NCBI GenBank assembly: GCA_964498605.1
Contig: CAZCHK010000010.1
Coordinates: 1 to 57,334, forward strand
Direction of reading: 5' to 3'
From: JBGQAS01 sp964498605
Lineage (GTDB): Bacteria > Chloroflexota > Anaerolineae > Anaerolineales > Anaerolineaceae
Length of the DNA stretch: 57,334 nt
The notes beneath the pieces were generated by a model. The model saw nothing but the letters and a program-made list of their open reading frames with translations. It searched no databases and had not been told where the DNA came from. Positions 17,230 through 24,739 of this stretch are shown here, in pieces. Both the position numbers and the translations under genes were made by a program. How positions within the stretch are numbered: position 1 is the stretch's first letter; every line of letters begins with the position of its first letter.

Positions 17230-18051
17230 ATGATGAAACGAATAGGTTTGAATCATAGGGATAAAACACACACCTTGATCATCCTTGCCATGGCACCCCT
17301 GATCGTTTTGGGATGCATGGCGACAGATATGTTGGACGCAGTTTCAACCCCTGAGGTTAAGATTATTTCTCCAATTAATCCATCCACGGTCGAACAGGGC
17401 ACAACGGTCGAATTATCCGTGTCCATGGTTGACACGATAAAACCCAGGGATGTCATCTGGAGCTCTTCGTTGGACGGCTGGCTTGGAAAGGGTCACAGAA
17501 TCGAGGTTTCGGATCTGTCGATCGGGATTCATCGCATCCTTGTGACTGTCATAGATTCCGGTAATATGTACAGACCCCGACAAACGCTCACGGACAGTGT
17601 TAGTCTCGAGGTCGTGGAAAAGAAAGCAACACAAACCGATATTCTTACTACCTCATTTGATATCCACCAATGCAATGCCAGCGCAGCCATCAGCGAGGTC
17701 GTTACCCTGGACAAGGATAGTGCGAGTTCGGTAGGGCGTAACTGTACTTTCACTATCCAGGCTACCAACAATTCGGATCAGAAGGTGCGTTTCTATCACT
17801 ATGCTACATCCGAAAAAAACGATCAATCCATGTCCCAAACATGGTTGATGGCGGATATCATGCCCGGAGAAACGAAGATGGTGGGCGGATGGGGCGTTTA
17901 CTGGGTTGATGGTCGATGGAGCTACATCTTGATCGATAAGTTGATGGCAATTTATGTCAACGAGGATTGCCTGGAAAACATCGATTACAACGACGAAGCT
18001 GCGTACGAAGACCTATTTGCCTGGGAGATACAAACCTACTGCGCACCTTGA
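17230..18051 (+). CDS. Secreted lipoprotein with Ig-like domain, unknown function
   Basis: A 273-residue protein I cannot assign. The N-terminus has a signal peptide with lipobox VLGC (Cys29). Residues about 42-135 look like an Ig/PKD-type beta sandwich (VKIISPINPSTVEQGTTVEL through GIHRILVTVIDSG), often a carbohydrate or protein binding fold. The C-terminal half has four Cys that could form disulfides. AGGAG lies 4 bases before the ATG; a second ATG follows at once, so either may be used. Composition is AT-richer than the lipoproteins downstream. The 282 bases before it (16948-17229) show no gene. Confidence 0.6.
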   Translation: MMKRIGLNHRDKTHTLIILAMAPLIVLGCMATDMLDAVSTPEVKIISPINPSTVEQGTTVELSVSMVDTIKPRDVIWSSSLDGWLGKGHRIEVSDLSIGIHRILVTVIDSGNMYRPRQTLTDSVSLEVVEKKATQTDILTTSFDIHQCNASAAISEVVTLDKDSASSVGRNCTFTIQATNNSDQKVRFYHYATSEKNDQSMSQTWLMADIMPGETKMVGGWGVYWVDGRWSYILIDKLMAIYVNEDCLENIDYNDEAAYEDLFAWEIQTYCAP

Positions 18052-18184
18052 ATACGGCAGTTCGCAAATTTCAATTCGCGTAGAACAACTCCTAAATGTA
18101 AAAAAACCGCGAAACAACCTTGCCCCAAAAAAACTTGATCGAAAAAGAAAACCAACGGTGAGAAAAAGCCAGGTGGGCGTTTGT

Positions 18185-18190
18185 TATAAT
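18185..18190 (+). promoter_or_regulatory. -10 element, leaderless layout, for the LysM lipoprotein
   Basis: TATAAT, then CTTCCT, then the ATG at 18197. No Shine-Dalgarno. Same six-base spacing as radA. Confidence 0.55.
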
Positions 18191-18196
18191 CTTCCT

Positions 18197-19162
18197 ATGA
18201 CCTTCAAAAGGATCCCGGTGTCTCTGCTCCTGGTGCTGTTGATGATGCTTGCCTGTACTGCTGAGAAGATCCCCGCCCCGGCAGACACCTCTGTGCCGCA
18301 GAGCGTGACGCTCGTTCCCTATACCTCACCGACGGTCACGGCGACGCAGACACAGGCGCCGACCGATCCCGATACGCAGCCCACCTCCACACCCACCCCC
18401 CGCGTGTACACCGTCAAGGCGGGCGATACCATGTCCGGCATTGCCTTCACCTACGGCATCGACCTCAACGCGCTGCTGGCAGCCAACCCGGACGCCAACC
18501 CATACGCGCTTGAGCCGGGTATGACGCTGCTGCTGCCGGCGACAGATCCCAACTTCAGGCAAACCCCCACACTGCCCCAGCCCACCCCCGTGGGGGTAAT
18601 CCTGGCGCGCGTGGACTGTTTCGCGCAAATCGATGCCAGCCTGTGGTGCTTCGTGAAGGCGGAAAACCCCAACCCTGAAGCTGTGGAGAACATCACGGCG
18701 CAGGTCTGCCTGACGGATGAGGCTGGTCAGCGCCGCTGCCAGACCGCCATCCCTATCATTGATCTGCTGCCGGCGGGTGGAAGCATGGCGCTCAGCACGC
18801 GCTTTGACCCACCTGACGCGGTATTTGCGCGCGTGGAAGCGCAGCTGCTGAGCGCGGTCAGGGTGGTCAGCGCTGAGACGCGCTATATCAACCTTGAGCT
18901 GAGTGTTGTCGAAAGCGAGCCTGCGGACGACGGGTTAAGCGTGCATGTGAGCGGGTCCATCCGCAACATATCAGGGCAGACGGCATCCGCTGCCTGGGTG
19001 GCGGTTGTGGCGGTAGACGCGCAGGAACGCATCGTAGGGGTGAGAAGATGGGAGGGGGCAGATGCTCTGGCGCCTGGGGAGAGCACCCAGTTCAGTCTTA
19101 CCGTCTACAGCAGCGCCGGCACCATCAGCCGCGTGGACATCCTCACGCAGGCCTGGCCCTAG
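18197..19162 (+). CDS. LysM-domain lipoprotein
   Basis: A 321-residue exported lipoprotein. The signal peptide ends in lipobox MLAC (Cys19). A Thr/Pro linker (about 35-70) leads to one LysM domain (about 72-115: VYTVKAGDTMSGIAFTYGID and ALEPGMTLLLPA), which binds peptidoglycan or chitin-type glycans. The C-terminal 190 residues form two beta-rich domains of unknown type, the last resembling a FxLYD-like fold (VHVSGSIRNISGQTASAAWV). The ATG at 18197 is chosen over an upstream open frame because it starts the signal peptide and has TATAAT six bases before it. Its stop is one base from the stop of the next, convergent gene. Confidence 0.8.
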   Translation: MTFKRIPVSLLLVLLMMLACTAEKIPAPADTSVPQSVTLVPYTSPTVTATQTQAPTDPDTQPTSTPTPRVYTVKAGDTMSGIAFTYGIDLNALLAANPDANPYALEPGMTLLLPATDPNFRQTPTLPQPTPVGVILARVDCFAQIDASLWCFVKAENPNPEAVENITAQVCLTDEAGQRRCQTAIPIIDLLPAGGSMALSTRFDPPDAVFARVEAQLLSAVRVVSAETRYINLELSVVESEPADDGLSVHVSGSIRNISGQTASAAWVAVVAVDAQERIVGVRRWEGADALAPGESTQFSLTVYSSAGTISRVDILTQAWP

Positions 19163-19163
19163 A

Positions 19164-20612
19164 TCAGTTGTTCCAGATCAGATAGGTCTCTTCAGCGCAG
19201 ATCGGCTCGTCCGAAGGCACGTTCAGGCACACCTCGTAAAGGATGATGGATCCATTGGGGGTGCCGGTGCGCGGCGGCACCATCACACTGCTGGCACCAT
19301 CCAGGCTGGTTGGAGGCATGTGCACGCTGTAGGTGGATTTGTCGGGGTAGAACACCGTCAGGATGGCCTCCACGTTTGAAAGCCCCTGCTGTGTTTCGGC
19401 GTTGAGCAGGACCAGGTTGATCTGCTGGGTGGCGTCGGTGGTCACGCTGGCGTACGATTCGGAAAGCTGCAGCACCACGGAGGATGGTCTCAATTTATAA
19501 CCGGGGGCGTTCAACCGCTCGGCAACCCAGGCCTGGTACTCCACGCCCAGCTCGACCATGCGCACCAGGCTGCCGCTGGTGGACTGGCTCATGTAATCCA
19601 GGCAGTAGTTCGTGAAGCACTGGCGGTAGATCCCGCCGCCGTTATCCACCGCTTCGGAGATGGGCAATCCTGAGACCTCGTAACCGCCGTGCAGGCGGAC
19701 GAAGTTGTCAAAAGCGATGGGCACGTGGTAACCCAGGTTACCGCTGGTGGGGATGAAGACCACGCCGTCAGACTCGCCGTACATCTCGGGGTGAGGCGCG
19801 CTGGCGCTCTTCTCCAGCAGCAGGGAAAGCGGTCGCAGGGAGGCCAGCGCGGGCTGATCGGGCGGGGCGGAGATGGCTACATGGCGGAATACCTGTTCCC
19901 AATTTCCTTCAGTATTCATGAATGGTTCACCCAGGGCGTCGCCAAAAGCAGGAATGCCGTTAAAGCTGTACAGCGCGCTGAGGAAGGGCTGGGTGTAGCT
20001 GGGAAGCGCGAGGGTCACCTGGCTTTCAGCGCTGGCGGGGTACACGCACCCTGTGCCGCAGGCGTACACGCCGTAAGAGAGCAGGTGCACGACGCCCGGG
20101 GGATCGTTGAAACGGTGATAGAAGCCCACGTTATCGAAATACTGTTCCACCCGCTGGAGTGGCGTGTTCACGCGCGCCTGGGTCAGCGGTCTGCCCACGT
20201 AGCGTGCCCCGTAGAGCTGGTCATACAGGGGGACGAAATCGGTGTGGATGATATACCCATCTACCACGCGCTGGCCGGAGGGGGCTTCAATGCTGAGGGG
20301 CGCATCGGCGATACCCATGGCACCGCCCAGGGGATAGATGTTGAACTGGTCGATGATCGCGTTGTCCGGGTTGTGACACAACAGCGCGTTCTCGAGGTAC
20401 TGACACTGCAGCTGGTTGTACTGGAAAAGGGGCGAGATGGCTGGCCCAAGGATCGCTTCACTGCCGAGCAGGGCGTAGAACTCCGTGAACAGCGGGTCGA
20501 GGTCGAAGGTGGATATGGGGTTTTGCGCGGTTCCGGCGCAGGCTGCCAGCCAGATACCCGCAGCGAGCAGCACTGAAACGGCGTAGGCGAGAGGGAGCGG
20601 TTTTGGTTTCAT
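19164..20612 (-). CDS. Surface lipoprotein with repeated LGFP-like modules
   Basis: A 482-residue lipoprotein. The signal peptide ends in LAAC. Inside, a module recurs with the pattern LGxxxLGPAISPxFQYNQLQCQYLENALLCHNP near the start, and GGYEVSGLPISEAVDNGGG with YRQCFTNYCLDY near residues 355-385; this resembles the LGFP-like repeats common in Chloroflexota exported proteins. The last 100 residues form a beta domain (VVLQLSESYASVTTDATQQI) that may be an Ig-like fold. The ATG at 20612 is favoured over a GTG five codons upstream because the signal peptide begins there. Function unknown; probably adhesion or binding outside the cell. Confidence 0.6.
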   Translation of the reverse strand: MKPKPLPLAYAVSVLLAAGIWLAACAGTAQNPISTFDLDPLFTEFYALLGSEAILGPAISPLFQYNQLQCQYLENALLCHNPDNAIIDQFNIYPLGGAMGIADAPLSIEAPSGQRVVDGYIIHTDFVPLYDQLYGARYVGRPLTQARVNTPLQRVEQYFDNVGFYHRFNDPPGVVHLLSYGVYACGTGCVYPASAESQVTLALPSYTQPFLSALYSFNGIPAFGDALGEPFMNTEGNWEQVFRHVAISAPPDQPALASLRPLSLLLEKSASAPHPEMYGESDGVVFIPTSGNLGYHVPIAFDNFVRLHGGYEVSGLPISEAVDNGGGIYRQCFTNYCLDYMSQSTSGSLVRMVELGVEYQAWVAERLNAPGYKLRPSSVVLQLSESYASVTTDATQQINLVLLNAETQQGLSNVEAILTVFYPDKSTYSVHMPPTSLDGASSVMVPPRTGTPNGSIILYEVCLNVPSDEPICAEETYLIWNN

Positions 20613-20803
20613 GTAGGCAAACACCAACGGAAGACCCGCGTCTTCTGTTCTATGAGTATTATATAAGAGAATGAGGTATTGATTAGCGTGTGATTTTCAC
20701 CCCTGACAGTATTAATAAAAAAGAAATCCGGGGCAAGTCCTGTCTGGAGGGAGATGGCTATTGCTGGTTGTATAATTCACCTATACTTTTTCTGGAGGAA
20801 CCC

Positions 20804-22021
20804 ATGAGTGAAGTCGTCATCATCGATGCCATTCGCACGCCCATCGGGGCGCTGGGAGGCACACTTGCCGCTGTTCGCCCGGACGACCTGGCAGCGCTGA
20901 CGATCCGCGCGCTGCTGGAGCGCAATCCCATCGATCCTGCCCTCATCGAAGAGGTTTATCTGGGCTGCGCCAACCAGGCCGGTGAAGACAACCGCAACGT
21001 GGCGCGCATGGCGCTGCTGCTGGCAGGTCTGCCGGTGGGCGTGGGCGGCGTGACGATGAACCGGCTGTGCGCCTCCGGGTTGAACGCTGTCAACCAGGCA
21101 GCCCGCGCCATCAAGGCGGGAGAGGGGGATGTATTCATCGCCGGGGGCGTGGAAGGCATGTCCCGCGCGCCGTACTCGATGCCCAAGGCCGAGGGGGCCT
21201 ACCTGTTCGGTAACCTGACCGCCTATGACACCGCTCTGGGCTGGCGCTATCCCAATCCGCGCATGCAGGAGCTGTATGGAACGGAAAGCATGGGGGAGAC
21301 CGCGGAGAACGTTGCCGACCAGTTCAAGATCACTCGCAAGGAGCAGGACGCTTTCGCGCTGCGCTCGCACCAGCGCGCCATCGCGGCCATCGATTCGGGC
21401 AGGTTTGCCGAGGAGATCGTGCCGGTCAGCGTTCCGCAGCGCAGGGGTGAGGCGGTGGTGGTGGCCGTGGACGAGCGTCCGCGGCGGGACACGTCGCTGG
21501 AATCGCTGGCGAGGCTCAAACCTGCTTTTCGGCGTGAAGGCGGCACGGTCACGGCGGGGAATTCATCCGGATTGAACGACGGGGCGGCCGCGCTGCTGCT
21601 GATGAGCGCTGCGAAGGCGGGAGAGCTGGGGCTCAAGGTGCTGGCACGCTGGGTGGGATCGGCATGCGCTGGCGTCGAGCCGCGCACGATGGGGCTGGGA
21701 CCCATTCCGGCGGTGCAGAAGCTGCTGAAGCGCACGGATATGTCAATTGAAGACTTTGGACTGATCGAGCTGAATGAGGCGTTTGCTGCCCAGTCGCTGG
21801 CAGTGATGCGCCAGCTGGGCATGGATGAGAAAATCACCAATGTCAACGGAGGCGCCATTGCGCTGGGACACCCGTTGGGTTGTTCAGGGGCGCGCATCCT
21901 CACCACGCTGCTGCACGAGATGAAGCGCAGGGCGGGTGGAGAGACGAAGCCGTATTATGGTTTGGCAGCGCTGTGCGTGGGAGTCGGGCAGGGCGAAGCG
22001 ACCATCGTGGAAATGATATAG
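20804..22021 (+). CDS. Acetyl-CoA acyltransferase (thiolase)
   Basis: A 405-residue thiolase that either condenses acetyl-CoA units or cleaves 3-ketoacyl-CoA. The nucleophile Cys89 is in NRLCASGLNAV. The GHPLGCSGAR motif (with catalytic His) and the second Cys in ALCVGVGQGEA are both present, as are the NEAF and GLNDGA signatures. The sequence is closest in style to PcaF/FadA-type enzymes (beta-oxidation or beta-ketoadipyl-CoA thiolase), so the true substrate is open. GGAGG lies 6 bases before the ATG and a TATAAT sits at 20771-20776. No other fatty-acid gene is adjacent. A hairpin follows the stop. Confidence 0.92.
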   Translation: MSEVVIIDAIRTPIGALGGTLAAVRPDDLAALTIRALLERNPIDPALIEEVYLGCANQAGEDNRNVARMALLLAGLPVGVGGVTMNRLCASGLNAVNQAARAIKAGEGDVFIAGGVEGMSRAPYSMPKAEGAYLFGNLTAYDTALGWRYPNPRMQELYGTESMGETAENVADQFKITRKEQDAFALRSHQRAIAAIDSGRFAEEIVPVSVPQRRGEAVVVAVDERPRRDTSLESLARLKPAFRREGGTVTAGNSSGLNDGAAALLLMSAAKAGELGLKVLARWVGSACAGVEPRTMGLGPIPAVQKLLKRTDMSIEDFGLIELNEAFAAQSLAVMRQLGMDEKITNVNGGAIALGHPLGCSGARILTTLLHEMKRRAGGETKPYYGLAALCVGVGQGEATIVEMI

Positions 22022-22031
22022 CCACTCAAAG

Positions 22032-22057
22032 CAATTCCCTCCAGCTGGAGGGAATTG
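22032..22057 (+). terminator. Hairpin after the thiolase gene
   Basis: CAATTCCCTCCAG followed directly by its exact reverse complement, starting 11 bases after the thiolase stop. Only TTG follows, so the T-tract is poor. It separates the thiolase from the promoter at 22071. Confidence 0.6.
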
Positions 22058-22070
22058 TTGTATGACGCAT

Positions 22071-22099
22071 TTGACATTAGAACATATATTCTATATAAT
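22071..22099 (+). promoter_or_regulatory. Consensus sigma-70 promoter with SOS-box-like operator in the spacer
   Basis: TTGACA (22071-22076), exactly 17 bases, TATAAT (22094-22099). The near-perfect palindrome TAGAACATATATTCTA fills positions 22078-22093 of the spacer, with a single mismatched pair. A repressor bound there would block RNA polymerase. The GAAC-N4-ATTC core resembles LexA boxes of the GAAC-N4-GTTC type. The GTG at 22106 lies six bases after the -10, so the transcript is probably leaderless. Confidence 0.75.
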
Positions 22100-22105
22100 G
22101 ATCTC

Positions 22106-22687
22106 GTGATAGATCAAACCGTGCGCCTTTCGCGCGAGAACTGGTTGGACACGATGTTGCGCGCGCCAGCCGGTCATTTGCTGCTGATTAACGCACCGCA
22201 CGCCGGCATCGGGCTGTTGAGCGAACTGGCGGCGCGCCTGGCGTTGAAGGGTTCGGTACGCGTGCTGGACGGGGGCAACCGCTTCAACATCTACCCGGTG
22301 GCAAAAGCGCTGCGCCGCCGCACCGCGCGCATGGAGGAAGCCCTGGGGCGCATCACAATTTCACGGGCATTCACCTGCTACCAGCTGCAATCGCTGCTGG
22401 AAGAAACACCCGCAGAGGAGCCCCCCGCGCTGCTGGTGGACATGCTGGCGACCTTTCTGGATGAGAACGTGCCGTATGGAGAAGCCCTGCGGCTGCTTTC
22501 AGCCTGCCTGCCGCACCTGCGCCGCCTGGCTGAAAGCGCGATGCTGGTGATCAGCGTCAAGCCCATCCCGTCCATTGCAGCCTCGCGCGCACCGCTGCTG
22601 GCGCGCCTGGAAGCGGAGATGGATCAGATGTGGAAACTGGAGGATATACCAGCGGTGTGCTTGCAGCCGTCGCTGCTGGGAGATTGA
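22106..22687 (+). CDS. RecA-like ATPase fold protein with degenerate P-loop, possibly DNA damage related
   Basis: A 193-residue protein with the outline of a RecA/Rad51 core. Strand one and the P-loop position are HLLLINAPHAGIGLLSELA, where the Gly-Lys-Thr/Ser of Walker A is missing. Then come VRVLDGGNRFNIY and ISRAFTCYQLQSLLEE, a segment very like the ARAF-T-x-x-Q motif of Rad51-type proteins, and a Walker B-like ALLVDMLATFLD. Small RecA-like proteins such as ImuA and SulA share such degenerate cores and are SOS-controlled. The GTG at 22106 is chosen since the promoter lies upstream and an alternative start at 22055 would be inside it. Function is inferred from fold and promoter only. Confidence 0.6.
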   Translation: MIDQTVRLSRENWLDTMLRAPAGHLLLINAPHAGIGLLSELAARLALKGSVRVLDGGNRFNIYPVAKALRRRTARMEEALGRITISRAFTCYQLQSLLEETPAEEPPALLVDMLATFLDENVPYGEALRLLSACLPHLRRLAESAMLVISVKPIPSIAASRAPLLARLEAEMDQMWKLEDIPAVCLQPSLLGD

Positions 22688-22725
22688 GATGAGTCCAAGG
22701 GGAGAAGTACTTTGATAAATTGCAA

Positions 22726-22747
22726 GGGCGGACCCACAGGTCCGCCC
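22726..22747. terminator. Hairpin between the RecA-like and Mrp-like genes
   Basis: GGGCGGACC, loop CACA, GGTCCGCCC. It lies between two convergent genes and could end transcripts of both, but neither side has a clear T-tract (minus strand continues TTGCAATTTATC). Confidence 0.5.
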
Positions 22748-22793
22748 GCATGTTGCTTGAGCCATACCGGCGCGAGAAGTCGTGCGCCGTCAA

Positions 22794-23837
22794 TTATTTC
22801 TTCAAGAGCAGATCCGCCAGGGCATCGATCTCGGGCAGGCTGGCCTGCTCCACCTGACCGGCGTCCGCCAGAGCGGTAATCTCAGGCACGATGGGAAGCC
22901 TGGCGAGCACATCCCCGCCGCAGGCAGATGCCACCTGGGCGGCGTTGCTGGGTCCGAAGATCTCGTGCTTGTTGCCCGTGTCGGGGCAGGTGTAATAGCT
23001 CATGTTCTCCACGACACCGACCACCGGTACTTTGAGCTGGGAGAGCATGGAGACGGCTTTCTTGACCACCATGGCAGACAGCTGCTGCGGCGAGGTGACC
23101 AGGATGACGCCGGTGATGGGCAAGGACTGCATCACCGTCAGGGCGGCGTCGGATGTGCCCGGGGGCATGTCCACGAGCAGGTAATCCAGCTTGCCCCACA
23201 GCACGTCTGTCCAGAACTGGGTGATGGCACCCGAGATCATCGGACCGCGCCAGATGATGGCGGCGTCCTCGTTCTCCACCAGCAGGTTGATCGACATGGC
23301 CTTTATGCCCAGCCCGGTGACCGGCGGCAGCAACCCCTGCTGACCCGAGCGGATGCCACCCGCGGGCAGACCGAAAAGGCGCGGGATGGAGGGTCCGGTC
23401 ACGTCGGCATCCAGGATGCCCACGCGCTGGCACTTGTTCGCCAGGGCGGAGGCGAGCATGGCGGTGACGGTGGATTTTCCGACACCGCCCTTGCCGGACA
23501 TGATGGCAATGATGTTGTCGATCTTGTTGAACTGGTTGATCTTGGGCAGGGGAACGCCGCTGGAACCCAGCACCTTCTTGCGCTCCTCCTCGGTCATGGC
23601 GCTCATGGTGATGTCCACATCCGTCACGCCTTCCACCGCTTGCACGGCTTTGAGCGCGTCAGCTTTAATGCGCTCCTTGAGCGGGCACCCCGGGATGGTC
23701 AGGGCAATGGTGAAGGAGACCTTGCCGCCCTCAGCGACCTGGATATCACGCACCATTTCCATTTCCACGATGCTCTTGTGGATCTCGGGATCCATGACGG
23801 TTTTTAGAATATTCAGAATATCATCAACAGTTGGCAT
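22794..23837 (-). CDS. Mrp/NBP35-family Fe-S carrier ATPase
   Basis: A 347-residue protein of the Mrp (ApbC) family, which carries Fe-S clusters to apoproteins. Residues 1-85 form a DUF59/MIP18-like domain with its single conserved Cys in PGCPLKERI. The P-loop domain has GKGGVGKST (115-123), DADVTGPSIPRLFG and DMPPGTSDAAL. The family normally has a C-x-x-C pair near the C-terminus that bridges a cluster between two subunits; here it reads CPDT (in YYTCPDTGNKHEIFG), so the second Cys is gone. GGGAG precedes the ATG. Stand-alone gene. Confidence 0.88.
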   Translation of the reverse strand: MPTVDDILNILKTVMDPEIHKSIVEMEMVRDIQVAEGGKVSFTIALTIPGCPLKERIKADALKAVQAVEGVTDVDITMSAMTEEERKKVLGSSGVPLPKINQFNKIDNIIAIMSGKGGVGKSTVTAMLASALANKCQRVGILDADVTGPSIPRLFGLPAGGIRSGQQGLLPPVTGLGIKAMSINLLVENEDAAIIWRGPMISGAITQFWTDVLWGKLDYLLVDMPPGTSDAALTVMQSLPITGVILVTSPQQLSAMVVKKAVSMLSQLKVPVVGVVENMSYYTCPDTGNKHEIFGPSNAAQVASACGGDVLARLPIVPEITALADAGQVEQASLPEIDALADLLLKK

Positions 23838-24031
23838 GCAATTCTCCCAATTGTAAAGTGGGCTTATTTTACCCTACCCGAAGAGGATGGATTGTTAATG
23901 GTTTATTAGTTAACGGCGAGGAAAACTTCACGAAAACCTTTTCACCTGTAGATGCATTGGTCATTCGCACCAGCGCACTGGCGCGCGCGTCGGAAAATGG
24001 CTCACGCAGACCTGTTTCGATTTCGCAAGGA

Positions 24032-24718
24032 CTAATCCACGCACATGCCGCGCTGCAGGGGGTCGCCTTTCACGGGAACGCGCTCGATTGTTGTCACTTT
24101 TCCGTCAAACGTGACCAGCACTTCGATCGAGTACTCGTAATGGTCATTGCAGCCGCATAACTGGTACTTGAAAAGATTGACCTGCCAACCGTCGCCGACC
24201 TGCTCGACATGGGTGTCCTCCAGCACGCGCTGAAAATAATCCTGTGTCCAATCCACCTTCTGGCCATACAAGGCGTATAAACCAGTTGCCAGCAGCGCGT
24301 AGGAGAGGGCTTCATCAGGGGATTCGATCGGCGCGAAGGTTTCCTGCAGCGAGGCAGGCTGATCCAGATTCTTGTACTCGCCGTCTTTGTAGATGAGGAG
24401 GCTGTGGTAAATGGGCAGGGTGCAGCTGCTTTTGTACAGGCTCGGCAGGTCCTCCAAATCCTGACTGTAATCGGCTGTGATGGCGCATTCCGCCATGGGG
24501 TAAGCCGGAACCAACCCGCCCCACAGCGCATTTGGCGGTTTGACCGTCGAGCACACAGCAGCCAGGTTCTCGTCTAGCGCGGGATCCATGACAGGGAGAA
24601 TCTCCACGGTCAGTTCGGGCACAGGATAATTGATGATCTTCATGAACAGCTTGTTGAAAACGCTGCAGCCTGAAAGAAGAACCGCGGTGATGAGGCTGAT
24701 CAACAGCAATCGTTTCAT
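24032..24718 (-). CDS. Lipoprotein of unknown function
   Basis: A 228-residue protein with a clear signal peptide and lipobox LLSGC (Cys18). No family recognised. The mature part has eight Cys, including a CGC near the C-terminus (YQLCGCNDHYEYSIEVLV), followed by a short beta stretch with FDGKVTTIERVPVKGDP. GAGGAGG lies 6 bases before the ATG. It follows the beta-propeller lipoprotein gene by 21 bases and is probably in one operon with it. Confidence 0.6.
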   Translation of the reverse strand: MKRLLLISLITAVLLSGCSVFNKLFMKIINYPVPELTVEILPVMDPALDENLAAVCSTVKPPNALWGGLVPAYPMAECAITADYSQDLEDLPSLYKSSCTLPIYHSLLIYKDGEYKNLDQPASLQETFAPIESPDEALSYALLATGLYALYGQKVDWTQDYFQRVLEDTHVEQVGDGWQVNLFKYQLCGCNDHYEYSIEVLVTFDGKVTTIERVPVKGDPLQRGMCVD

Positions 24719-24739
24719 GATATCCTCCTCTGTAGATTA

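Noticed and set aside
22782..23807. A 341-residue plus-strand open frame opposite the Mrp-like gene
   Set aside because: Low-complexity His/Gln/Asp composition and complete overlap with a conserved P-loop gene; a shadow of codon bias.
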